A stretch of 10,982 nucleotides of DNA. Origin: RUG11198 sp964600615 (lineage in GTDB: Bacteria; Bacillota_I; Bacilli_A; RF39; UBA660). Under the pieces are notes generated by a model. That model ran no database searches. It saw only the letters and a program-made list of their open reading frames with translations, and had not been told where the DNA came from. The position numbers and the translations under genes were made by a program. The stretch lies in contig CAZRJK010000028.1 in NCBI GenBank assembly GCA_964600615.1, positions 1-10,982 on the forward strand, written 5' to 3'. Below are positions 6,575 through 10,982 of this stretch, piece after piece (positions within the stretch are counted from its first letter, which is position 1; each line of letters opens with the position of its first letter).

Positions 6575-8368
6575 ATGAAAACCAATGTTTTTAGGGTAAA
6601 AGAAAAAAAAGAAAAAAAGATTATAATTGAAGAGGAGAGAACAGAAAATCCTTTTCTGCTATTCTTAAAAAATCATAAGAATTTTATCATGACATCTATA
6701 ATTCTCCTAGGTATAAGTTCTTTATTAGTAAGTTTAGGAATAGCCTTTTCCTTATTTCAAAAATCAACAGAATTTGATATTAGTTTCTTAGATGATACAA
6801 GTGACCAAGTTATAGCTAACAACGATCCTAATCTTGATGAAAAAGACGTAAAAGAAACAGTCTTAGGAGGCGTTGGTAGAAGTGATGGTGTTGTAATCCT
6901 TGTAAAAACATTTATGGATGCTAATAACGATGTTATATACTATTTCTCTGATAAAACATCAATTATAATTAAATCTGATGGTAAAATATACAGAGTATCT
7001 GCCACTGAAGATGGCAAATATGGTGTAGATGAAAATGGAAATATTAGTGATAAAGCTAAATCAGTATTAGTAAAATCAATAACTACAACCCTAAGCGATG
7101 GAACTATTATTACAACTTATACAGATGGTACAGCTAAAGTTGAATTACAAAATGTAACTATCTTTGTAAGAGATAGTACCAAAATAAAATTACATAATGG
7201 AACATCCTTAAGAAATGTTGTACCTAGTGGTGTAGCTTTAACCAATAATTTAGAACAAGCTAATAACGCTAAATTAAATACTTTTACTGATAAAACAAAA
7301 TTAATAACAACAAATGATAATAAAAAATATATCGTAAACCCTAATGCCAATGCTGTAATAAACAATAACAGAGATTTAACTTATGACCATTATAATTCAT
7401 ATGGTGTCTTAGAAGAAAAAAAATTATCAGACGATAATACAGTAACCTATTATGAAAATGGTAGTGCTACAATAATTAACAATAAAACAGGTAATACAAT
7501 ATATGTAAAAAAATCAGGAGATATAATTATTAAAGATAATGCTGTATTTGAAATAATGCCAAATAATTATGGATATTCCAAAAAAACATTCACTGGAACA
7601 GATGGTAAAAAAGTAACATTCTTTGATAATGGAGCTGCAATCATCGAATATCCAGATGGTACTAAAAAATATGTTGAAAATAGTGATGATATCATGTTTG
7701 ATGCTAATAAAAATATTGTTAACAATCCCCAAACATCACCACAAATATCAACTAAAAAAACAAAAGATGGTTACAAAGTAATAAACTTTGATAATGGGAA
7801 ATCAGAAGTTATAAAAGATGATGGAACAAGTTTTATAATAGATACCAATAAATTAATCTTCGATGGAGAAGGAAATATTACATCACATCATAATAATGAA
7901 AATGTAGACAATAACGATAGTCCTATAAATAATATGGAAGATAATGATCCTCTAGCAGGATTATACGTATCAGAAGCTGAAACTAAATATAATAATAAGA
8001 AAAACATTCAATATACAAAATTCTTAATTCAAAATACCAATGGAAAAAGAAAATCATTTAGAATAGTAATTGAAGAAATAGATGATTATAGTAAATTTAA
8101 TGCTACTAGATTAGAACCAAGATATGTAAAATATCAAGCCCTAGTAGGTAGTAACTATATAAGTGATAGAAGACTGGATGAAGAAGTATGGGAAACTAAT
8201 GGTAATACCTATTATGTAATAGATAATTATGTATTATATGATGGTATGATAGAAGCATTACAAACCATAGAAGTAACTGTAACATTATATATAGATTATG
8301 CAGAATTAGATAACAGTAAACAAGATAAAAGCTTCATCGGAACAGTTAAAACTTATGTTGTTAGCTAA
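6575..8368 (+). CDS. Large secreted repeat protein with SipW-type signal and TasA-like C-terminal domain
   Basis: A 597-aa exported protein of unrecognised specific function. Residues 1-36 are a basic/acidic cytoplasmic leader containing ENPFLLFL (24-31), reminiscent of the NPFF motifs in the peptidase. A hydrophobic segment at about 38-61 ends LVSLGIAFSLFQ, a SipW-like signal. Residues ~106-436 hold about six imperfect beta-hairpin units with Y/F-x-D/N-G turns. Residues ~437-457 are an Asn/Asp-rich linker. Residues ~458-597 resemble the TasA/camelysin fold, with IEVTVTLYIDYAELDNSKQ then SFIGTVKTYV as the closing strands seen in the other three exported proteins. There is no cysteine-based or LPXTG anchoring. 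It starts 8 nt after the peptidase stop, with no evident Shine-Dalgarno sequence before the ATG, so initiation probably depends on translational coupling, which may keep its level low. It is plausibly a cap, adhesin or anchoring subunit of the fibre (inference). Confidence 0.72.
   Translation: MKTNVFRVKEKKEKKIIIEEERTENPFLLFLKNHKNFIMTSIILLGISSLLVSLGIAFSLFQKSTEFDISFLDDTSDQVIANNDPNLDEKDVKETVLGGVGRSDGVVILVKTFMDANNDVIYYFSDKTSIIIKSDGKIYRVSATEDGKYGVDENGNISDKAKSVLVKSITTTLSDGTIITTYTDGTAKVELQNVTIFVRDSTKIKLHNGTSLRNVVPSGVALTNNLEQANNAKLNTFTDKTKLITTNDNKKYIVNPNANAVINNNRDLTYDHYNSYGVLEEKKLSDDNTVTYYENGSATIINNKTGNTIYVKKSGDIIIKDNAVFEIMPNNYGYSKKTFTGTDGKKVTFFDNGAAIIEYPDGTKKYVENSDDIMFDANKNIVNNPQTSPQISTKKTKDGYKVINFDNGKSEVIKDDGTSFIIDTNKLIFDGEGNITSHHNNENVDNNDSPINNMEDNDPLAGLYVSEAETKYNNKKNIQYTKFLIQNTNGKRKSFRIVIEEIDDYSKFNATRLEPRYVKYQALVGSNYISDRRLDEEVWETNGNTYYVIDNYVLYDGMIEALQTIEVTVTLYIDYAELDNSKQDKSFIGTVKTYVVS
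6890..7882 (+). repeat. DG-turn beta-hairpin repeat region of the 597-aa protein
   Basis: About six degenerate units of 40-55 residues begin near residues 106, 164, 232, 277, 331 and 391. The recurring pattern is K-x-x-(S/T)-D-G/N-(K/T)-x-(V/I)-x-(Y/F)-(Y/F)-(D/E/T)-N/D-G-(x)2-(V/I)-(I/V), then (D/K)-(D/T)-G-(x)2-(Y/F/I)-x-(V/I), and ends in D-x-(N/E)-(G/K)-N-I. Units 4 to 6 are clearest (TVTYYENGSA, KVTFFDNGAA, KVINFDNGKS). Unit 3 is the most degraded and uncertain. The look is that of MORN- or YD-like beta-hairpin repeats, but I cannot assign a family. Confidence 0.55.
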
Positions 8369-8439
8369 ATATGATATCTTTTGTCGAATCTAATGAAATT
8401 ATTATTAATAAGTGCTATCCTTAACTAAAGGAGATAAAA

Positions 8440-8529
8440 ATGCCAAATAAAATAATAATAGATGAAATATTAGATGAAATGTTAGATAACATAAACTATA
8501 TTAAATTAAATACATATATCAAACTATAA
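8440..8529 (+). CDS. Possible 29-aa small protein
   Basis: An ORF of 29 codons, ATG 8440 to TAA 8527-8529, reading MPNKIIIDEILDEMLDNINY and nine more residues. The ribosome binding site AAAGGAGAT (8427-8435) is one of the best in the window, with 6 nt between GGAG and the ATG. The start codon, stop codon and terminator form a complete expression unit. The peptide is rich in Ile/Asp/Asn/Leu, with an amphipathic IDEILDEMLDNI stretch and no membrane segment or signal. I do not recognise it. It follows the 597-aa gene by 71 nt with no terminator between, so it may be the last gene of the operon. A possible separate promoter is TGATATCTT at 8372-8380. It could also be a relic of a longer gene or a leader peptide. 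Confidence 0.45.
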   Translation: MPNKIIIDEILDEMLDNINYIKLNTYIKL

Positions 8530-8551
8530 AGCATTTAGCTTTATAGTTTTT
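8521..8551 (+). terminator. Terminator closing the secretion operon and small ORF
   Basis: A perfect 12-bp stem, AAACTATAAAGC (8521-8532) with GCTTTATAGTTT (8538-8549), has the 5-nt loop ATTTA and a TTTTT run (8547-8551) that then becomes TATATA. The stop codon of the 29-aa ORF lies inside the ascending arm. No other terminator is seen between 6566 and here, so this probably ends the transcript that begins before 4648. Confidence 0.8.
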
Positions 8552-8574
8552 ATATATAATATTAGTTTACTTTA

Positions 8575-8620
8575 AAGACAAATAAAAATAAATATGATAT
8601 AATTAACTCGTAAGAAAGGA
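8575..8620 (+). promoter_or_regulatory. hpf promoter and ribosome binding site
   Basis: TGATATAAT (8595-8603) is an extended consensus -10, identical to that of ackA. A partial -35 AAGACA (8575-8580) lies 17 bp upstream. The ribosome binding site AAAGGA (8615-8620) is 11 nt before ATG 8632 and only 2 nt before the in-frame GTG at 8623, so ATG 8632 is the better start. Confidence 0.7.
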
Positions 8621-8631
8621 ACGTGAAAAAC

Positions 8632-9171
8632 ATGAAATGCAAAATTAGAGGAGAAAAGATAAAAGCAACAAAAGCTATAAGTGATTATATCGAATTGAAA
8701 ATGTCTAAACTAGACAAATATTTTAAAGATAGCGATGTTAATGCTAATATCTTAATCAAACTAAAAGGAAACAAACAAGCAATAGAAGTAACCATACCTT
8801 ACGACAAATACATCTTAAGATGTGAAGAAGATCATGATGATTTATATGCAGCTATTGATTTAGTATCAGACAAACTAGAAAGACAAATTAGAAAGAATAA
8901 AACAAAATTAAAAAAACAAACAAAATCAAATAATAAAATATTCAACTTCAATTATGACTTAACAGAAGAAGAAGAAAAAGATAATAAAAAGAAAAGTAAA
9001 ATAGTAAAAAGAAAAACTATTGAAATGAAACCAATGGATGATAATGAAGCTATATTAGAATTAGAATTACTATCACATGATTTCTTTATCTATAAAGATA
9101 TGGATAATATAATTAAAGTAGTATATAAAAGAAAAGATGGAAATTATGGAATAATAGAAACTAATGAATAA
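8632..9171 (+). CDS. hpf: Long-form ribosome hibernation promoting factor
   Basis: A 179-aa protein that binds the 30S decoding region and joins two 70S ribosomes into inactive 100S dimers in stationary phase or stress. The N-terminal S30AE domain (about 1-95) starts MKCKIRGEKIKATKAI and has the typical DYIELKMSKLDKYF helix and YDKYILRCEEDHDDLYAAID strand-helix. A basic, charged linker (about 96-130) leads to the C-terminal dimerisation domain (about 131-179), with KRKTIEMKPMDDNEAILELE and GNYGIIE. Having both domains marks the long form of Firmicutes rather than the short gamma-proteobacterial one. I chose ATG 8632 over GTG 8623 for ribosome-binding-site spacing and because family members begin with M(K/R)-x-x-I-R-G. 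It sits directly upstream of secA, the usual order in low-GC Gram-positives. It has its own promoter and terminator. Confidence 0.93.
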   Translation: MKCKIRGEKIKATKAISDYIELKMSKLDKYFKDSDVNANILIKLKGNKQAIEVTIPYDKYILRCEEDHDDLYAAIDLVSDKLERQIRKNKTKLKKQTKSNNKIFNFNYDLTEEEEKDNKKKSKIVKRKTIEMKPMDDNEAILELELLSHDFFIYKDMDNIIKVVYKRKDGNYGIIETNE

Positions 9172-9185
9172 TTAGTTTCTTTTTT
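9156..9185 (+). terminator. hpf terminator overlapping the coding end
   Basis: A perfect 10-bp stem, AGAAACTAAT (9156-9165) with ATTAGTTTCT (9171-9180), has a 5-nt loop and the T run 9180-9185. The ascending arm encodes the last residues of Hpf, and the stop codon TAA is at 9169-9171. Confidence 0.85.
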
Positions 9186-9215
9186 ATTAAAACACTAGTA
9201 ATTTTACCCAATATT

Positions 9216-9237
9216 TGTTAAAATAATATTTACGGAG
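9216..9237 (+). promoter_or_regulatory. Probable secA promoter and ribosome binding site
   Basis: TGTTAAAAT (9216-9224) reads as an extended -10, with no good -35 (TAGTAA at 9196-9201). The RNA would start near 9231. GGAG at 9234-9237 lies 9 nt before the ATG at 9247. Confidence 0.45.
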
Positions 9238-9246
9238 ATGGTATAA

Positions 9247-10982
9247 ATGTTAAAAGTATTTAAAAAACTATTTGACACAGAATACAAAGAATTAGAAAGA
9301 TTTAAAAAAATAGCCGATGAAATAGATAGTCTAGATGAAAAAATGTCTAAACTAAAAGATAGTAAATTAAAAGATTATACAGAAAAATTTAAAAAAAGAT
9401 TAGAAAAAGGAGAAACACTAGAAGATATCCTAGTAGAAGCATTTGCTGTCTGTAGAGAAGCTTGTTATAGAACATTAAAAATGAAACCATTCTATGTCCA
9501 ATTACTAGGAGGATTAGCAATACACTATGGTAATATTGCTGAAATGAAAACCGGTGAAGGTAAAACCCTAACTGAAACTATGCCAGCATACTTAAATGCC
9601 CTAGAAGGAAAAGGAGTACATATCGTAACCGTAAACGAATTCCTAGCAGGAAGAGACTCAGAATGGATGGGAGAAGTATTTAAATTCTTAGGATTAACCG
9701 TAGGACTAAACCTAAGAGAATTAAACCCAGAACAAAAAAAAGAAGCCTATAACTGTGATATATTATATTCAACTAATAACGAATTAGGATTTGACTACCT
9801 AAGAGATAACATGGTTGTAAAAAAAGAAAACAGAGTCCAAAGACCATTAAACTTCTGTATCGTTGATGAGGTAGACTCAGTATTAATAGATGAAGCCAGA
9901 ACCCCATTAATAATATCAGGAGGAGTAGCCCAATCAGCTAACTTATATGTCCAAGCAGATAGCTTTGTCAAAAGCCTAAAAGAAAATATTGATTACATAA
10001 AAGATGAAAAAACACAAAGTATAAACCTAAGTGACGAAGGAACCAAAAAAGCCGAAGAAAGATTTAACCTAAAAAATCTATTTGACATAGACAATACATC
10101 ACTAGTACACCATATCCAACAAGCCCTAAGAGCAAATTATTTCATGAGTAAAGATGTAGACTATGTCGTAAAAGATGATGAAGTAGTAATAGTAGACCAA
10201 TTCACAGGAAGATTAATGCCAGGAAGAGCCTTCTCTGAAGGATTACATCAAGCAATCCAAGCAAAAGAAGGAGTAACAATAGAGCAAGAAACAAAAACCC
10301 TAGCAACAATAACCTTCCAGAACCTATTCAGAATGTATAAAAAACTATCAGGTATGACTGGTACAGCCAAAACAGAAGAAGAAGAATTCAGAAATATCTA
10401 TAACATGTATGTAATCTGTATCCCAACTAACAAACCAGTAATAAGAACAGATGCAGTAGACCTATTATATCCAGGAAAAGAAGGAAAATATAGTGCCATA
10501 GTAAAAGAAATAGAAAGAAGACACAAACTAGGACAACCAATCCTAGTAGGTACTATAGCCATAGAAACAAGTGAATTAATAAGCAAAATGTTACATCAAA
10601 AAAGAATACCACACGAAGTATTAAACGCTAAGAATAACGCAAGAGAAGCAGAAATAATAGCCAAGGCTGGACAAAAAGGAGCAGTAACCATTGCAACTAA
10701 CATGGCCGGCCGTGGAACAGATATCAAATTAGGAGAAGGCGTACCTGAACTAGGAGGACTATGCGTAATAGGAACAGAAAGACACGAATCAAGACGTATA
10801 GATAATCAGTTAAGAGGACGTTCAGGAAGACAAGGAGACCCAGGATTTACACAATTCTATCTATCATTTGAAGACGAATTAATGGTAAGATTTGGCTCAG
10901 ACAGATATAGAGGAATGCTAGCAAATCTAGGATTCACTGGAGAACAAGTAGTCCAAAACAAAATGTTAGCAGGATCATTCGA
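9247..10982 (+). CDS. secA: Preprotein translocase ATPase SecA (N-terminal 578 residues, runs off the window)
   Basis: The motor ATPase that drives Sec-dependent export through SecYEG. The frame is open from ATG 9247 to the last base, giving 578 codons of an expected ~780-840. NBD1 has Walker A MKTGEGKT (100-107, catalytic K106) and the DEAD-like VDEVDSVLIDEARTP (206-220; D207, E208). The preprotein cross-linking domain follows (about 220-360), then SGMTGTAKTEEEEF (368-381) and IPTNKP. NBD2 carries the TNMAGRGTDIKLG motif and the arginine-finger region GTERHESRRIDNQLRGRSGR. Residue numbering matches Bacillus SecA almost exactly, so the start is secure. The helical scaffold end and any zinc-binding C-terminal tail lie beyond the window. 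hpf is immediately upstream. The exported proteins at 2584-8368 carry Sec-type signals and would be its substrates, but secA is transcribed separately. Confidence 0.98.
   Translation, partial: MLKVFKKLFDTEYKELERFKKIADEIDSLDEKMSKLKDSKLKDYTEKFKKRLEKGETLEDILVEAFAVCREACYRTLKMKPFYVQLLGGLAIHYGNIAEMKTGEGKTLTETMPAYLNALEGKGVHIVTVNEFLAGRDSEWMGEVFKFLGLTVGLNLRELNPEQKKEAYNCDILYSTNNELGFDYLRDNMVVKKENRVQRPLNFCIVDEVDSVLIDEARTPLIISGGVAQSANLYVQADSFVKSLKENIDYIKDEKTQSINLSDEGTKKAEERFNLKNLFDIDNTSLVHHIQQALRANYFMSKDVDYVVKDDEVVIVDQFTGRLMPGRAFSEGLHQAIQAKEGVTIEQETKTLATITFQNLFRMYKKLSGMTGTAKTEEEEFRNIYNMYVICIPTNKPVIRTDAVDLLYPGKEGKYSAIVKEIERRHKLGQPILVGTIAIETSELISKMLHQKRIPHEVLNAKNNAREAEIIAKAGQKGAVTIATNMAGRGTDIKLGEGVPELGGLCVIGTERHESRRIDNQLRGRSGRQGDPGFTQFYLSFEDELMVRFGSDRYRGMLANLGFTGEQVVQNKMLAGSF

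Noticed and set aside
8369..8631. A riboswitch or structured RNA upstream of hpf.
   Set aside because: The only strong structure is the terminator at 8521-8551. The hpf leader from about 8610 is too short, and I see no conserved aptamer-like pattern.
331..9171. Mycoplasma-type genetic code (TGA as Trp).
   Set aside because: Tryptophan codons in the recognised genes are TGG, and no recognised gene needs TGA read-through. All stops seen are TAA or TAG.
10398..10586. A 62-codon minus-strand ORF.
   Set aside because: It is antisense to the secA NBD2 region, whose conserved motifs are continuous on the + strand.
1..10982. CRISPR array, tRNA or rRNA genes, insertion-sequence ends or attachment sites.
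   Set aside because: I found no regularly spaced direct repeats, tRNA-like cloverleaf with a TTCGA-type arm, rRNA core sequence, or terminal inverted repeats with target duplications. The Rpn-like tail is the only mobile-gene hint.

Overview
This is a very AT-rich stretch of a low-GC Gram-positive-type chromosome. Arginine is almost always AGA, leucine is TTA or CTA, and every complete gene ends in TAA or TAG. Tryptophan is TGG, so the standard code applies. Strong AGGAG/GAGGTG ribosome binding sites, extended -10 promoters (TGnTATAAT), U-tract terminators, a long-form hpf next to secA, and a TasA/SipW-type secretion module all point to Firmicutes/Bacilli. A gut-type uncultured lineage related to the Mollicutes/Erysipelotrichia is my guess, not something the sequence proves. 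All recognised genes are on the + strand.

Layout. Bases 1-269 hold the 3' end of a frameshifted gene whose charged glycine-repeat tail resembles Rpn/PD-(D/E)XK nuclease-transposases. Bases 331-2493 are a two-gene unit: acetate kinase (ackA) and a DHH/DHHA1 nanoRNase/pAp phosphatase (nrnA-like). Bases 2527-8368 are the distinctive part. Two separately transcribed paralogous secreted proteins (309 and 327 aa), each with its own promoter and terminator, are followed by an apparent operon. The operon encodes a 189-aa secreted protein, a 445-aa SipW-type (Ser/His) signal peptidase with an extra ~250-residue acidic, disordered cytoplasmic tail, and a 597-aa repeat protein. A 29-codon ORF with an excellent ribosome binding site sits before the next terminator. 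Bases 8575-10982 are housekeeping: hpf, then secA, which runs off the window end.

How the genes fit together. The four exported proteins share an N-terminal membrane segment ending in G-A/I-x-(Y/F)-A-like motifs. They also share a C-terminal strand motif of the type (hydrophobic)-W/Y-L-(E/D)-x-x-x-x-Q....(F/L)-x-G-x-(V/I), which matches the TasA/camelysin architecture. The membrane peptidase in their midst has the SGSM serine and THRI histidine of SipW/ER-type enzymes. The simplest reading is a dedicated fibre or matrix-protein export system: SecA/Sec moves the precursors, the SipW-like enzyme cleaves them, and the products assemble outside the cell. The least familiar elements are the long NPFF-bearing tail on the peptidase and the DG-hairpin repeat region of the 597-aa protein. 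The fibre function is inferred from family resemblance and has not been shown.
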